Source: an uncultured Synergistales bacterium (GTDB taxonomy: Bacteria; Synergistota; Synergistia; Synergistales; Aminobacteriaceae). Taken from it: a stretch of 64,000 nucleotides of DNA. Shown here piece after piece: positions 23,337 through 33,963 of this stretch. Where the stretch lies: positions 1 to 64,000 of the forward strand of contig CAJOEM010000002.1 in NCBI GenBank assembly GCA_905233725.1. Direction: 5' to 3'. Numbering within the stretch: position 1 is the stretch's first letter; each line of letters opens with the position of its first letter. The position numbers and the translations under genes were made by a program. The notes beneath the pieces were generated by a model. The model was not told the origin of the DNA and ran no database searches. It saw only the letters and a list, made by a program, of their open reading frames with translations.

Positions 23337-24269
23337 GTGCCTGTAAATTTGAAGGGACGCAGCTTTTTGACATTGATGGATTTTTCGCGTGATGAAATAG
23401 ATTACTTGCTGAAATTGGCGGCGGATTTGAAGGCGAAGAAACGTGCCGGGATTCGCGGAAATACTCTGGCTGGCAAGAATGTAGCGTTGTTGTTCGAGAA
23501 GGCTTCGACACGCACGCGCTGTTCGTTCACGGTTGCGTGTATTGATGAAGGCGCACACCCGGAATTTCTGGGTAAGAATGACATTCACCTGGGAGCAAAA
23601 GAAGATTTGAAGGACACTGCGCGAGTTTTGGGACGCATGTTTGACGGCATAGAATTTCGCGGCTTCAAGCAATCTACGGTCGAGACGCTGGCGAAATATT
23701 CAGGTGTGCCGGTGTGGAATGGCTTGACGGATTTGGATCACCCGACGCAAGTTTTGGCAGATTTTTTGACACTGCGCGAGAATTTTGGCAAGTTGTCTGG
23801 CTTGACGCTGGCGTATTTGGGCGATGGGCGAAATAACATGTCGAACGCGCTGATGATTGGCTGTGCGAAAATGGGCGTGAATTATGTCGTAAGTTCCCCG
23901 AAAGAACTCGAGCCGGATAAAGATTTACTCGAGAAATGCAGAGCTATCGGCGGAAATATTCGCGTTGTAAATTCTCCGATTGAAGCTGTGAATGGAGCAG
24001 ACGCAATTTACACGGACGTTTGGGTCTCGATGGGTGAAGAGGACAAGAAAGCTGAACGTTACGCATTGCTCGGAGATTGGCAGGTTAATTCGCAAATCAT
24101 GCATGCTACGGGAAAAGACAGCACGATATTCTTGCATTGCTTACCGGCAGTGAAAGGCTGCGAGGTCACGGAGGAAGTTTTTGAATCTGAACGCTCGAAA
24201 GTTTTTGACGAAGCTGAGAATAGAATGCACACGATCAAGGCTGTAATGGTGGCGACACTCGGCGCATGA
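23337..24269 (+). CDS. argF: Ornithine carbamoyltransferase
   Basis: Interconverts ornithine plus carbamoyl phosphate and citrulline, 310 residues. Carbamoyl-phosphate loop STRT (57-60), HPTQ (135-138) and HCLP near residue 271 are intact. A GTG start lies 8 nt after GGAGG. No other arginine biosynthesis or deiminase genes adjoin it, so an anabolic (ArgF) or catabolic (ArcB) role cannot be decided. The cobalamin adenosyltransferase-like gene overlapping its end by 4 bp hints at ornithine catabolism. Confidence 0.94.
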   Translation: MPVNLKGRSFLTLMDFSRDEIDYLLKLAADLKAKKRAGIRGNTLAGKNVALLFEKASTRTRCSFTVACIDEGAHPEFLGKNDIHLGAKEDLKDTARVLGRMFDGIEFRGFKQSTVETLAKYSGVPVWNGLTDLDHPTQVLADFLTLRENFGKLSGLTLAYLGDGRNNMSNALMIGCAKMGVNYVVSSPKELEPDKDLLEKCRAIGGNIRVVNSPIEAVNGADAIYTDVWVSMGEEDKKAERYALLGDWQVNSQIMHATGKDSTIFLHCLPAVKGCEVTEEVFESERSKVFDEAENRMHTIKAVMVATLGA

Positions 24270-24772
24270 GAACGAGTTTAGACGGCAGAAATTTTGTCGA
24301 GAAGACTAATCCCAGAATTATTTTGCGCGGCAAGCTGGATTTTTTGAACGCACAGATTATTTTGCAGCAGATTGAGTCGCGGGATAATCAGGAATTTGTT
24401 AATGCTCTCGAGGAATTTCGCGGCGTGATTTTGAGATTAATGCGCTGTGAAGTTACGGGTGAGGATTTCGGCGAGTTGAATCTCTGGGGAATTTCTGAGC
24501 ACGAGATTCATGAACGCTCACATAATCCTGAGAAATATTACTCGTTACCCGGGCATATTTTGCCGCATTATTCGATGAAGCGTGAGGCTGCGAGTATAAA
24601 TTTGCTGCGTACGATTGTTCGTGAAGTTGAGATTTGCGCGTACGAGGCGTTTGGCTGCGATAATAATTTCACGCATGTTTTGAATCGCCTGAGCAGTGCG
24701 CTGTATATTTTGATATATGATTATTTGCCGGAAGATTACGATATGATTTTGCGATTTAGTAACAGGAGATGA
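24266..24772 (+). CDS. Cobalamin adenosyltransferase-like protein (EutT/PduO type)
   Basis: A 168-residue protein resembling corrinoid adenosyltransferases. The N-terminus has [17 protein letters not shown], close to the EutT LRGKLD segment. The C-terminal half has the helix pattern [20 protein letters not shown].. and ..[14 protein letters not shown], close to the PduO LPGG..AA..H.AR / LNRLSD..F pattern. The Arg and Asn/Arg-Leu-Ser core is kept, but several catalytic positions differ (AASINLLRT for AAxLHxART). The start overlaps the ornithine carbamoyltransferase stop (ATGA). Adenosylcobalamin would serve aminomutases such as ornithine 4,5-aminomutase. The call is by motif and moderately sure. 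Confidence 0.62.
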   Translation: MRTSLDGRNFVEKTNPRIILRGKLDFLNAQIILQQIESRDNQEFVNALEEFRGVILRLMRCEVTGEDFGELNLWGISEHEIHERSHNPEKYYSLPGHILPHYSMKREAASINLLRTIVREVEICAYEAFGCDNNFTHVLNRLSSALYILIYDYLPEDYDMILRFSNRR

Positions 24773-24782
24773 TAATTTTCGC

Positions 24783-25910
24783 ATGAAGGCATTAATTGGA
24801 ATGTTGGGTGCGTTGTGTGCGGTCTTGTTGTGTTTTGTGCTGAATATTGCGAGCGGAGTTTTTATCCCGATGGTTATAGCCTGGTTTATATTGCAAGTTC
24901 TCAGACCGGTTATACAGCTTGGAAAGGCTCTGAAATTTCCTGCGTGGGTGAACGTGATTTTGGTTTTTACGATTTTGTCCGGAGTAGGCTTGTTGTGCTT
25001 CAAGTTTTTCACTGCGCAGGTTGTGGAATTTGGCAACGTGTACTCGCTGTATTCTGAGAGATTAATCGAGGGATTAATGCAACTGATGGAAGCTTTGAGC
25101 ATTCCGACGGAGGCCGTGAGGAATTTCAACTGGCTAGCTTTGTTGCGGGATAATGCGCGGAATATTTCGGCGTTTGTTATAGCGTTTGCGAGTAAATTCG
25201 TAATGACGTTTGTGTTCCTGATGTTCATGATGCTTGAGGCACCGTTTCTGAATGTGAAGATCGAGCGTGCATTTGGCCGCAGTGCTGAGCGCGTGAAAAA
25301 TATTCTCGAGACGATTTCGAAGCAGGTCAGCCAGTATTTGGGAATGTTGACGCTGATAAGCCTTGCTACGGGAGTGTGTGCGTGGTTTGTTCTTGCGGTT
25401 TTGGACGTGAAACTCGCAGCAGGCTGGGGAGTCTTGACGTTTTTGCTGAATTTCATTCCGACGGTTGGCTCGATTATTGCGACGATTCCGCCGGTAGTGA
25501 TGGCGTTGATACAATTTTCGCCAGGATTTTTCAAGCCGTTTCTGGTGCTGGTATTGCTCACGACGATTCAGCTTACGATTGGAAATATTATCACGCCGAA
25601 AGTTGTCGGGGATAGATTGGGAGTCAGTCCGGTTGTGATTTTGTTGTCGCTGTTATTATGGGGCGTAATCTGGGGAATACCCGGAGCCTTGTTGTCGGTG
25701 CCGATTGTTTCGATTATCAAGATCGTTTGCGAGAATTTCCCGTCATTGCGGCCGATTGCGATATTGATTGGCAGCGGAGAATTTGTCATGAAGATTCCGG
25801 ACCAGAAAAGCCTCGCGAATAAGTCAGATCCGGTTCAAGAAGTTCAGGATATTGTGCAGTCGGTGAAGACGCGATTTATTGCAGTTCGGAAGAAGCGTGC
25901 GAAAAAATAA
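24783..25910 (+). CDS. AI-2E family transporter/permease
   Basis: A 375-residue membrane protein of the AI-2E transport (UPF0118, PerM/YdiK/TqsA) family with about eight membrane segments. Hydrophobic pairs at the N-terminus (residues 1-35 and 55-80) are followed by a soluble loop and the family's GWGVLTFLLNFIPTVGSIIATIPP and GNIITPKVVGDRLGVSPVVILLSLLLWG. Members export small solutes or work as ion-coupled antiporters; the substrate here is unknown. It starts 10 nt after the preceding gene and ends at a strong terminator. Confidence 0.92.
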   Translation: MKALIGMLGALCAVLLCFVLNIASGVFIPMVIAWFILQVLRPVIQLGKALKFPAWVNVILVFTILSGVGLLCFKFFTAQVVEFGNVYSLYSERLIEGLMQLMEALSIPTEAVRNFNWLALLRDNARNISAFVIAFASKFVMTFVFLMFMMLEAPFLNVKIERAFGRSAERVKNILETISKQVSQYLGMLTLISLATGVCAWFVLAVLDVKLAAGWGVLTFLLNFIPTVGSIIATIPPVVMALIQFSPGFFKPFLVLVLLTTIQLTIGNIITPKVVGDRLGVSPVVILLSLLLWGVIWGIPGALLSVPIVSIIKIVCENFPSLRPIAILIGSGEFVMKIPDQKSLANKSDPVQEVQDIVQSVKTRFIAVRKKRAKK

Positions 25911-25922
25911 TAGCAAGAATCT

Positions 25923-25966
25923 AGAATCTCTCTGGATCGTGAATTGATCTGGAGAGATTCTTTTTT
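25923..25966 (+). terminator. Terminator after AI-2E family gene
   Basis: GAATCTCTC (25924-25932) and GAGAGATTC (25952-25960) form a 9-bp stem followed by TTTTTT. It separates this gene from the convergent metA. Confidence 0.8.
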
Positions 25967-26891
25967 AGATTTGCAGGTTCTGGATTTTTCGCGTGTCGTA
26001 TGGTGTTTGCTGGTACACGAAATAATTCAGCCAGTTCGAGAATAGCAAGTTCGCACACGATCGCCACGTGCAGATTGGAGTTTTGGAAACGTCGTCGTCG
26101 GGGAAATAATTTTTGGGGATTTTTGTGTTTACGCCAGCTTTTTGGTCGCGCCAATATTCGTTCGCAAGAGTCTCTGGATCGTATTCGGAGTGACCTGTGA
26201 TGAATAACTGTCTGCCTTCGTCGGTTGAGATTGCGTATAAGCCAGCTTCGGGACTTTCGGCAAGAATTTTCAGAGCCGGAATTTTGTTCACGTCGCTTTT
26301 CATGATTGTCGTGTAGCGTGAGTGCGGAACCATGAATTGATCGTCGTAGCCGCGGAATAAGATCGAATTTTTTCGAGTGACTTTGTGCCTGAAAACGCCG
26401 AATAATTTCTCGTGCAAGTAAATTTTCGGAATGCCGTAATGATAATATAATCCGGCATAAGCTCCCCAGCATAAATGAAACGTGCTGTGAACGTGGCTCT
26501 TGCTCCAGTCCATGATTTCGCATAACTCGCCCCAATAGCCGACCTGTTCGAAATTCAAGTGTTCGAGCGGTGCGCCGGTTATGATCATGCCGTCGTAGTA
26601 ATTCTCGCGGACTTGTGAGAAGTCTTTATAAAATGCGATCATGTGTTCGATTGGAGTGTGTTTGGGAGTTTTTGTCATTGCGATTAACTCGATCTCGACT
26701 TGAAGAGCCGTGTTGCCGAGTAATCTTGCGAGCTGAGTTTCAGTTACGATTTTTGTCGGCATAAGATTCAGGATCAGAATTTTCAGCGGGCGAATATCCT
26801 GAGATTGTGCGCGGCGTTCTGTCATTACGAAAATATTTTCACGTTCGAGAATTTGCGCTGCTGGCAGGTCACTTGGAATATTAATCGGCAT
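25965..26891 (-). CDS. metA: MetA-family homoserine O-acyltransferase (probably acetyl-CoA specific)
   Basis: Activates homoserine for methionine synthesis, 308 residues. The catalytic Cys141 lies in [15 protein letters not shown] and the His/Glu of [12 protein letters not shown] complete the triad. Glu110 in [10 protein letters not shown] sits at the position where Glu predicts acetyl-CoA and Gly predicts succinyl-CoA use, so this is likely a homoserine O-acetyltransferase. The ATG overlaps the preceding unknown gene by 11 bp, indicating coupling. No methionine-responsive riboswitch was seen. Confidence 0.93.
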   Translation of the reverse strand: MPINIPSDLPAAQILERENIFVMTERRAQSQDIRPLKILILNLMPTKIVTETQLARLLGNTALQVEIELIAMTKTPKHTPIEHMIAFYKDFSQVRENYYDGMIITGAPLEHLNFEQVGYWGELCEIMDWSKSHVHSTFHLCWGAYAGLYYHYGIPKIYLHEKLFGVFRHKVTRKNSILFRGYDDQFMVPHSRYTTIMKSDVNKIPALKILAESPEAGLYAISTDEGRQLFITGHSEYDPETLANEYWRDQKAGVNTKIPKNYFPDDDVSKTPICTWRSCANLLFSNWLNYFVYQQTPYDTRKIQNLQI

Positions 26892-28287
26892 CTGATTTCA
26901 CACTGAACATGTTCACAAAAACTTTGTGGGTTTCACGCGGCAGTACTCGATAGCCCTTTTTTTCTTTTGTCATCCAGATTGAGTAGTCCTTGCAGAATGA
27001 TTGCGAAAGAGCGACGAGGGATTTTTTGCGGTTTTCTTTTATTTGCTGCTCGTATGGAGTTTTGAGTTTGCGGTCTTCGTCGGAGTCCCAGCGGAAAGTT
27101 GCGAGTGCATAGCTGAGTGATTTGTCATCGCCGCCGATTGGGAATGCAGGAATTAATAGCGAATGATCTGACCAGTCATAAGTTCCCAAGCCCTGACCAG
27201 GCACGAAAATTGCGTTAGGGATTCCGTACATGCGAACTCGTGGGACGTTGAACATTTCGATGTCCATGCTTGCCATATTTTCGAGTTCAGCGGAATTTTT
27301 CGCGTAATCAATCGGATTCGAGTCCGGTTGGCATAATAACGAAGTATCAGCTCGTGCATTTTTCGCTGGAACGGTGAGATATTCGCGTTTTTTCACGAGT
27401 GCGTCGCGGAGTTGTGCGCGTTTCATTTGAGGCGTCATGCTTGAACAAGTGTCGCTGATTTTTTTTGAGCGCCGTGCGATTTTGAGTTTGTCGATTTGCG
27501 AGTACAGAATTTCTTTCGCGAGAATTTTTGTTGAGTCGTGCAGAGCCGTGAATTTCTCGAATTTAGGCAATGGCAGAGGATTTGCTTCGTTTTTTTGAGC
27601 TGATGAAATAAATAGCAGGATCGATTTTTCAGCGTCGAGATATGCTTTGCGCTGGCGTGCGAAATTTACGCGTGTAGCCTCGTCGCCTTCACGATATTCT
27701 GGAACGCGCATGTTGACTTTCGTTGCGCCAATCAGGTTCGCATTCAAATCGGAAATTAATTGGCTCAGGTTCAGATTTGTCGCGTAGGATTTTGAAATTT
27801 CGAGTAAAAATTCGTCGCGTTCGGCTTGAGTTTTTTCGAGATTTTGTGTCAAAGCTGAAATTCTGCCGTCAAGATTCGGTGCGAGATTCGTTTCTGGCGG
27901 AGTTTTGCCGTTAATCATTGACCAGTAATACGCGATGTACTCGGAGAAAGTCATTGTCGGAAAAATTCCCCCAGGACATTTCGCATTCAGGAACAAGTCC
28001 GCTCTGAAATCTTTGCTGATGCTTAGAACTCCGGGAACGAAGCCAAGATCGATGAAAAAGCGCTCTTCGTTGTCGAATGATAAAGTGTCGCTGTTTTTTG
28101 CCTGAGCCTCGATTATTGCGAATAATATTTCCCAGTAACTGCTGGACATTTCGCCCCAGATTTTTTGCGCCTGGATTCTGTCCTCGGATTTTCCGGAGCT
28201 GAGTAGTTTCGTGAATTTGTAGGCTCTGTCGTCGAGTTTTTCGAAAGCCTGCGTGACTTCCGGTGTGTTTTCCCAACGCTTGAACAT
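26881..28287 (-). CDS. Protein of unknown function upstream of metA
   Basis: A 468-residue, soluble, highly charged protein with no signal peptide and no recognised family. A helical, Gln/Glu-rich middle (about 140-200) and a Lys-rich stretch (around 265-310) suggest coiled-coil segments. The C-terminal third has more ordered, aromatic sequence ([35 protein letters not shown]). The ATG follows AGGAGG. It is transcribed from a promoter at about 28320-28348 and overlaps metA. The link to methionine metabolism is positional only. Confidence 0.68.
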   Translation of the reverse strand: MFKRWENTPEVTQAFEKLDDRAYKFTKLLSSGKSEDRIQAQKIWGEMSSSYWEILFAIIEAQAKNSDTLSFDNEERFFIDLGFVPGVLSISKDFRADLFLNAKCPGGIFPTMTFSEYIAYYWSMINGKTPPETNLAPNLDGRISALTQNLEKTQAERDEFLLEISKSYATNLNLSQLISDLNANLIGATKVNMRVPEYREGDEATRVNFARQRKAYLDAEKSILLFISSAQKNEANPLPLPKFEKFTALHDSTKILAKEILYSQIDKLKIARRSKKISDTCSSMTPQMKRAQLRDALVKKREYLTVPAKNARADTSLLCQPDSNPIDYAKNSAELENMASMDIEMFNVPRVRMYGIPNAIFVPGQGLGTYDWSDHSLLIPAFPIGGDDKSLSYALATFRWDSDEDRKLKTPYEQQIKENRKKSLVALSQSFCKDYSIWMTKEKKGYRVLPRETHKVFVNMFSVKSDAD

Positions 28288-28319
28288 GTAAAAAACCCTC
28301 CTGTGAAAGTTCGATTTGA

Positions 28320-28348
28320 AATATAATGTGATTATTATAGTATTTCAA
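28320..28348 (-). promoter_or_regulatory. Promoter for the unknown gene-metA unit
   Basis: On the minus strand TTGAAA (complement 28343-28348), a 17-nt spacer and TATATT (complement 28320-28325). Confidence 0.5.
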
Positions 28349-28564
28349 TCCACGCAAAGCGGTAAACGGACACTCCACTTATGCGACAAATAAAATTACC
28401 GGGAAAAATAACGACCGTTCGATAAAATTATTTTTTATACTTATATCAGACTTTATCTTTGATTTCAAGCCATTTTAATTATAAAATAGAACTAAGCTTT
28501 ACCGTTTTAGGAGAAATAAACGATAGTGAAAAAATTTTTTTAGAAAGGCAGTTTGAATTTGCGT
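28349..28564. other. AT-rich divergent intergenic region
   Basis: About 216 nt between the divergent units. It is AT-rich, and a -10-like TATAAA near 28488 could serve the plus-strand WG-repeat gene. No ORF with a Shine-Dalgarno and no convincing RNA structure was found. Confidence 0.5.
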
Positions 28565-29479
28565 ATGAGAAAAATATTTTTTAGCGTGATGATTTTTTTC
28601 GCGAGTGTGAGTGCGTCGTTTGCAGCTCAGACAGTTCCGCCACGAGTTGTTATTGAGTATGTTTTTGACGAGGCGCGGGATTTTCACGAGGGATTAGCAG
28701 CCGTTCGTTCCGGAGATTTCTGGGGCTATATTAATAATCTGGGACGCTATGTTATTCCACCGACAAATCGCATTCCTGAAGCCGGAGATTTTTCTGAAGG
28801 AGTTGCGTTTCTGGGAGATCATTATATTACGACGAGCGGCGCACACGCATTTTTAACGGATGAAGATAACGAGCCAAGATTTTTCGTGAATGGCTTGGCA
28901 TTTTCTGAAGGATTCGCAGCAGTGCAAATTGGCGGTCAATGGGGCTTTATAAATCTCACTGGGAAATTTGTTATTACGCCGATTTATGAACGCGCGCAGT
29001 CTTTCTCTGAGGGATTGGCGGCTGTGAGGCGTAACGGTCTCTGGGGCTTTATTGACAATGAGGGCGAATTAAAAATTCCGTGCAAATTTGTTAATGCGAG
29101 ATCTTTTCACGAGGGTGTTGCAGCGGTAAATCTGAAGGGGCGCTGGGGATTTATAAATCCTGAGGGAAAATTTGTAATGAAATCGCGTTTTTACGAAGCC
29201 GGGGATTTTTATTACGGCTTAGCACCAGTTCGCAGCAAAACGAATTATCGAGGCTGGGGTTACGTGAGCAAGTCCGGGAAATTTCGCATTCCGAGAAAAT
29301 ATAACGGCGCGAGGAAATTTTCTGAGGGATTGGCGGCTGCAGCAGCTGATGCGCGTTGGGGATTTATAAACGTGATTGGCGAGTGGGAATTTTCACCTGC
29401 ATATGACGAAGTGCGAGATTTTCACGAGGGCTTCGCGGCTGTGAGACAGGATCACAAGTGGGGCTACATCAGGCAATAA
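28565..29479 (+). CDS. Exported WG-repeat protein
   Basis: About 304 residues, with a signal peptide cleaved after SFA and then roughly eight WG (KWG) repeats of about 30-35 residues. Each has the pattern FxEGLAAV..xxWGFIxxxGxxxIPxxY. These form a beta-propeller-like or solenoid array in the envelope, a fold used for binding; the ligand is unknown. The start is uncertain: ATG 28565 has a long spacing, while TTG 28559 and TTG 28553 lie nearer to AAAGG. It is closed by a bidirectional terminator at 29493-29533. Confidence 0.88.
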   Translation: MRKIFFSVMIFFASVSASFAAQTVPPRVVIEYVFDEARDFHEGLAAVRSGDFWGYINNLGRYVIPPTNRIPEAGDFSEGVAFLGDHYITTSGAHAFLTDEDNEPRFFVNGLAFSEGFAAVQIGGQWGFINLTGKFVITPIYERAQSFSEGLAAVRRNGLWGFIDNEGELKIPCKFVNARSFHEGVAAVNLKGRWGFINPEGKFVMKSRFYEAGDFYYGLAPVRSKTNYRGWGYVSKSGKFRIPRKYNGARKFSEGLAAAAADARWGFINVIGEWEFSPAYDEVRDFHEGFAAVRQDHKWGYIRQ

Positions 29480-29492
29480 TTAATTGGGCATG

Positions 29493-29533
29493 AAAAAACT
29501 CCCCGGGAATTGATTTCTCAGGGAGCTTTTTTT
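29493..29533. terminator. Bidirectional terminator
   Basis: AAAAAACTCCC (29493-29503) and GGGAGCTTTTTTT (29521-29533) form a stem with A and T runs on both sides. It serves both the WG-repeat gene and the convergent chemoreceptor. Confidence 0.8.
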
Positions 29534-29550
29534 ATGTATTGCTGGGATTA

Positions 29551-31713
29551 TTATTTCTTGCCTTTGCTCGGTAACGCTTTGTTTGCTGGTTTGCGAGTTT
29601 TTGCGGAAGCTTGAGAGTTGTTGAGTTCGATCTTGAACATTTCGAGTGAAGTCGTCAAGCTCTCGGACAATCTCGTCTGCTCATTAGCACCGGCTGCTGC
29701 ACGTTCAGCGATTGTCGTTGTGTCGTTCATCGTGACGCGGATTTTTTCAAGTTCGTCGAGAATCTGTGTTACGGACTTGGTTACGTTGTCGATTCCGGCT
29801 GCGATTTCACGGCTTGAAGCTGCCTGTTCTTCAGCGACTGCTGCGATGTTCTGGACGCGGTCGTTAGCTTTGTCGATCTGACCGATTGCCTCGGAGAGTG
29901 AACCCTGAGCGTTTGCTGCTTTCTGAGTTGTTTCTTCGAGTAATACGCCTGTCTCATCACTTGCGGTCTTGGTGTCACGTGCGCTGTTCTGCAAGCCCTC
30001 GATTAAGCCACGAACATTTTCTGCTGCACGGCTTGATTCTTCGGCGAGTTTACGTACTGATTCTGCGACGACTGCAAATCCTCGTCCTGCTTCACCAGCT
30101 CTTGCGGCTTCGATAGCTGCGTTGAGTGCTAACAGGTTCGTCTGATCAGCGATTGATGTGATGTCACCGATGAATTCGCCGATCTTGTTGACTGACTCGA
30201 CAAGTCCCTGAAGTTTTATGCCGCTTTCGGTTGTCTTTTTCTGGAGAATGTCGATATTTGAAATTGCTTCTTTGACTGTTTCGACTGCCTTGGCTGTAAC
30301 CTGAGTCATGTTGGAAATGAATTCCGCGCAATCCGTAGCTGCCTGAGCCGAGGTCATTGATGCTGCTGACATTTCTTCAGTTCCGGCGTTAGATTCCTGT
30401 AATGACGACGAGTTCGATTCCATGAGTTTGACGACCTGAGCGACTGAATCACGGACGTTGCTCGCGTACTCAAGGTTTGTCTGAGAATCTTTGTACATTA
30501 CGCCGCATTTTTCAACGCTGTCGATTGCTGTAGCGCGAATTTCTTCGATTGCGGTTCTGAGCGAGATGAACATTTCGGAGAGAGAATCGCCGAGTTCGTT
30601 AAGTTCGTCTTTGCCATAATAACGGAAGTCCTCACGAACGATTGCAAAATCTCCGTCTTTGGCGTTGCTAACGATTTCAACGACGCGTGCGAGAGGCGTA
30701 GAAATTGATTTCGCGATGTAAAGTGCAATTCCAATACCCACAACAATAGATATTATTGCAAGAACAACTGTGAGCAGCATAGTGCTTCCGAGTGCATCAT
30801 AACTTGCCTGGGTTAAATCAACAAGTCTCTTAACGCCTGCTGCGCTCATGGTGTCAGAAACGGCTGTAAGTTCGAGACAGTCTTTAATTAAGCTGTTAAA
30901 CAAAGGTTCTGTTTGATTGAATGCCGCGAGAACTTCGTTAAATCCGGTTCTGAAAGTCGGGAAAATGGCTCTACCTGCGTTCATTCTTTCTTTTACTTCT
31001 GGGAAACGTGCGCGATTATAGAAATCATTGTAACGTGTTTCGAGGTCGCTTAAAAGATTAACCACGTCAGAGAGCATTGCGGTATTTCTTTCGCCAAGTC
31101 CTTTTGCGTAATTTCTCGCTGCGATGTAAAGTCTTTCGCGCAAATTTTCCATTGTTTTCAAACGCTCAAGAGAATTCAAAATATTAGTTTCAGCATTTCC
31201 GCTTTTGGCTTCTTCGTCAGTTTTTTGGTGCTGAATTTCGATAGCGTCACCGAAAATAGTTATCAAAGTGGTAGCATTATCATCAAGTGTTTTTGATACA
31301 GCTCTTTTTGTTTTTAAAAGTTCCGCAACTCTGTCAAGTGCCGTGCTGGTATTTCTTAAAACATTTTCCATGTCGTTGACACCCTGAACAGCTACGAGTC
31401 TTGGTTCGGCGTCTCTGAGTTTTTTACCGCGTTCGATATCAGCTCTTAAAATGTCCATGTTTTTGCGAATTGCGGTTATATCTTCGTCGCTTTCTGAGAA
31501 TTTAAGATCTCTGATTCCTCCGCTGATTAAGCTTATTGTAGTTCCGAAGCTGTTTGCAAGGCTCATTTGGTCAGCAACTCTCTGCAAAAACTGAGTATCG
31601 CTCTGAACTGCTGAAATACTCGTCCAACTCAAAAATACTGCGACTCCGAAAAGCGCGAGTACAATTCCAAAACCGATTGTTAATTTCCCTGTTATTTTAA
31701 AACCGTTCAACAT
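29551..31713 (-). CDS. Methyl-accepting chemotaxis protein
   Basis: A transmembrane chemoreceptor of 720 residues: TM1 (about 10-30), a periplasmic helical sensor (about 35-300), TM2 (about 308-330), HAMP (about 331-385), then the signalling coiled coil. Its hairpin tip, [20 protein letters not shown], lies at about 520-545 and is highly conserved. It would relay ligand binding to CheA/CheW. No CheR-docking pentapeptide is at the C-terminus, which ends in a Lys-rich tail. No che genes are nearby. The ATG has AAAGGAG upstream at a long spacing. Confidence 0.94.
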   Translation of the reverse strand: MLNGFKITGKLTIGFGIVLALFGVAVFLSWTSISAVQSDTQFLQRVADQMSLANSFGTTISLISGGIRDLKFSESDEDITAIRKNMDILRADIERGKKLRDAEPRLVAVQGVNDMENVLRNTSTALDRVAELLKTKRAVSKTLDDNATTLITIFGDAIEIQHQKTDEEAKSGNAETNILNSLERLKTMENLRERLYIAARNYAKGLGERNTAMLSDVVNLLSDLETRYNDFYNRARFPEVKERMNAGRAIFPTFRTGFNEVLAAFNQTEPLFNSLIKDCLELTAVSDTMSAAGVKRLVDLTQASYDALGSTMLLTVVLAIISIVVGIGIALYIAKSISTPLARVVEIVSNAKDGDFAIVREDFRYYGKDELNELGDSLSEMFISLRTAIEEIRATAIDSVEKCGVMYKDSQTNLEYASNVRDSVAQVVKLMESNSSSLQESNAGTEEMSAASMTSAQAATDCAEFISNMTQVTAKAVETVKEAISNIDILQKKTTESGIKLQGLVESVNKIGEFIGDITSIADQTNLLALNAAIEAARAGEAGRGFAVVAESVRKLAEESSRAAENVRGLIEGLQNSARDTKTASDETGVLLEETTQKAANAQGSLSEAIGQIDKANDRVQNIAAVAEEQAASSREIAAGIDNVTKSVTQILDELEKIRVTMNDTTTIAERAAAGANEQTRLSESLTTSLEMFKIELNNSQASAKTRKPANKALPSKGKK

Positions 31714-31821
31714 AAATAATTACACTCTCCTTTTGAGATTAAATGAGATTAAAAATAAAAATTTGGATTAAAACTTTTTTGAAAAACGTTTGTGCGCAAT
31801 TTTGAAAACATTTAGCGAAGA

Positions 31822-32379
31822 CTAAAAAATCCCCTCCTTCGCCATGAGCCAGACAAGAGCTGCGAAAGTCTTTGAGTCCCGAATTTTGCCGGACGACAGG
31901 AGAGCGGGAATCTCAGAGAAAGCAAATTCACACGCAGAAACGTTCTCGTCCTCATCTTGCGGTAAAGAAGACTTCACAAGATCTTCGGCTAAGAATATAT
32001 CGACGTATTCGGTGCAGAAGCCCGGGGAAGCGTAAAATCCACCGATGTGTGTCAATTTACGGGGCTTAACACCGAGTTCTTCCTGTAATTCGCGTTCTGC
32101 TGCAAGTTTGGGATCTTCACCAGATTCGATCAAGCCCGCGCAGATTTCGAGTGTCAATTCATCGACGGCGTACCTGTACTGTTGAACGAGCAAGATTGAT
32201 TTATGATCCGTAACGGCTAACATACCGACGGCAGGTTTATGTTCAACGACTTCACGCTTTGCGATGCGACCTGAAGGAGTTTTAACATCGTCGTTTCTGA
32301 CGCTCAAGATGCGACCGTCAAAAATTCTGCGTTCCGTGACGCATGTTTCCCTAAGATTTTCGATTAAAATTCCCGACAT
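31822..32379 (-). CDS. Nudix hydrolase, ADP-ribose pyrophosphatase type
   Basis: A 185-residue Nudix enzyme. The Nudix box GLIESGEDPKLAAERELQEE(L)G is complete, and the surrounding VVEHKPAVGMLAVTDHKSILLVQQYRYAVDE is typical of ADP-ribose pyrophosphatases, which split ADP-ribose to AMP and ribose 5-phosphate. The ATG at 32379 follows CAGGTG closely; an in-frame TTG at 32400 is less likely. It lies apart from fmt-def by about 77 nt. Confidence 0.9.
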   Translation of the reverse strand: MSGILIENLRETCVTERRIFDGRILSVRNDDVKTPSGRIAKREVVEHKPAVGMLAVTDHKSILLVQQYRYAVDELTLEICAGLIESGEDPKLAAERELQEELGVKPRKLTHIGGFYASPGFCTEYVDIFLAEDLVKSSLPQDEDENVSACEFAFSEIPALLSSGKIRDSKTFAALVWLMAKEGIF

Positions 32380-32456
32380 AAAAACACCTGTCTTTTGCAA
32401 AAATATATTTATGTTTCACACGTCAGAATTATAGCGCATAATCCGTAACTTTTGCA

Positions 32457-33395
32457 TTAAATTACGTCATGAATTTTCAAGCGCAATCCGTCCGACCACT
32501 GTTTGCCGGTCATGATTTTTTTCGCTTCCGGCTGAACTTGCAATAATTCGATCGCAAAATCCGCACAGGAAATTACGGGATTATTCTCGAGTGATAATAT
32601 TTCGCCGCAAATTCGTGATTCGGATCTGAGAGAATTTTTCTGAGCATTCCAGATTTTCAGGCGTTTACCGGATTTCTTGAGCGTAATATACGCAGCTCCG
32701 GACATGTTCAAAGCCCTGACTGAGTCAAAAAATTTCTGAGCGTCAAGTTCGAATGATAACTCAAATTCGGATTTTTCGAGTTTGTTCGCGTAAGTTGCCA
32801 GAGAATTATCTTGCGGGATTTCGTGAATATTTGCCGGATTTGCGTTTGCGAAAGTTTCCAGAGCCAGATTCACGCCAAGATTTGCGAGTTTGCCGTACAA
32901 ATTTTGCGCCGAGTCCGAGTCATGAATTTCAAATTCTGATTGTGCGAAAATATTTCCAGCGTCCATTTCTTGAGCAAGCCTGAATAAAGTCACGCCAATT
33001 TTTTCATCTCCGTTTAATAACGCGCGCTGAATCGGAGCAGCTCCACGATATTTTGGCAGCATTGACGGATGAATGTTCACGCATGTTGTGCCGGTCAATA
33101 ACGGTTCACGGATAATTTGCCCGAAATCGATTACGAAAATTAATTCCGGAGTATTTGCGCTGAATTCTGAGAGTAAGTCCTGATTTTGCGAAATTTTTCC
33201 AGTGCGTGTAACTGCGAGATTTCTGGAACTTGCGAGAGCTTCGACATGCGACGGATTCTCACGATTATTGCGCCCTGAACGCGTCGGTAATCCAGTGATG
33301 ATTTTCGCGAAATTCACGCCATGATTCAAAAAGTTTTCAAGACAGAGTGCGGCGAAATTTCCAGTGCCGATGAACCAGGAATTTTTCGGTATCAC
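32457..33395 (-). CDS. fmt: Methionyl-tRNA formyltransferase
   Basis: Formylates initiator Met-tRNA using 10-formyl-tetrahydrofolate, 312 residues. The folate/catalytic segment HPSMLPKYRGAAPIQRALLNGD and DAGNIFAQSE are diagnostic. A C-terminal domain with EKSEFELSFELDAQKFFDSVRALNM binds tRNA. The start is GTG, 11 nt after GGAGG, 1 nt after the def stop codon, so the pair is translationally coupled as in most bacteria. Confidence 0.96.
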   Translation of the reverse strand: MIPKNSWFIGTGNFAALCLENFLNHGVNFAKIITGLPTRSGRNNRENPSHVEALASSRNLAVTRTGKISQNQDLLSEFSANTPELIFVIDFGQIIREPLLTGTTCVNIHPSMLPKYRGAAPIQRALLNGDEKIGVTLFRLAQEMDAGNIFAQSEFEIHDSDSAQNLYGKLANLGVNLALETFANANPANIHEIPQDNSLATYANKLEKSEFELSFELDAQKFFDSVRALNMSGAAYITLKKSGKRLKIWNAQKNSLRSESRICGEILSLENNPVISCADFAIELLQVQPEAKKIMTGKQWSDGLRLKIHDVI

Positions 33396-33396
33396 G

Positions 33397-33963
33397 TTAC
33401 GAATTGCCTCCGGGATGTTTCGAGATTTTTTTTCGTATCATGGAACGTTTGAGCGGCGAAAGATAATCGATGAATAATTTTCCGTCCAAGTGATCGATTT
33501 CGTGCTGGAATGCTTTTGCAATATAGCCATCGACTTCGAGAATTTCCGTGTCGCCTTTGAGAGTTCGTGTTTCGACTTTGATTTTTTCCGCGCGCCGCAC
33601 ATCTGCGTAGAATCCCGGAAAACTCAAGCAGCCCTCTTCGGATTCTTGCAAGCCCTTTCGCTCGATGATTTTTGGATTGATTAGCGTGTAGGATTTGCCC
33701 TCGTGTTCGATAACTGCGATACGCTTTAGAACGCCAACTTGAGGAGCAGCCAGGCCAACACCTTTGTTGATTCGCATTGCCGTGAAAAGTCTGCGAACAA
33801 AATCCGCGAGTTCCTGGTCAAAAATTTCAACCGGCGTAGATTTTTTCTTGAGCGTAGGGTTCGGATAGCATAGAATTTTTAACCCGCCATCGAGTAAATC
33901 CAACGGGTCTTGTGAAGTACTGTTTGCGTTTGGAATTTGTGATTGTGATTTTGATTCTGTCAT
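33397..33963 (-). CDS. def: Peptide deformylase
   Basis: Removes the N-formyl group from new proteins, 188 residues. All three motifs are present: GVGLAAPQVG (68-77), EEGCLSFPG (Cys112) and QHEIDHLDG (His154, Glu155, His158), which bind the metal. An N-terminal extension of about 25 polar residues precedes the usual start of the fold; the ATG used here has no well-placed Shine-Dalgarno, so the true start may be internal. It pairs with fmt and is divergent from ctsR. Confidence 0.96.
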   Translation of the reverse strand: MTESKSQSQIPNANSTSQDPLDLLDGGLKILCYPNPTLKKKSTPVEIFDQELADFVRRLFTAMRINKGVGLAAPQVGVLKRIAVIEHEGKSYTLINPKIIERKGLQESEEGCLSFPGFYADVRRAEKIKVETRTLKGDTEILEVDGYIAKAFQHEIDHLDGKLFIDYLSPLKRSMIRKKISKHPGGNS

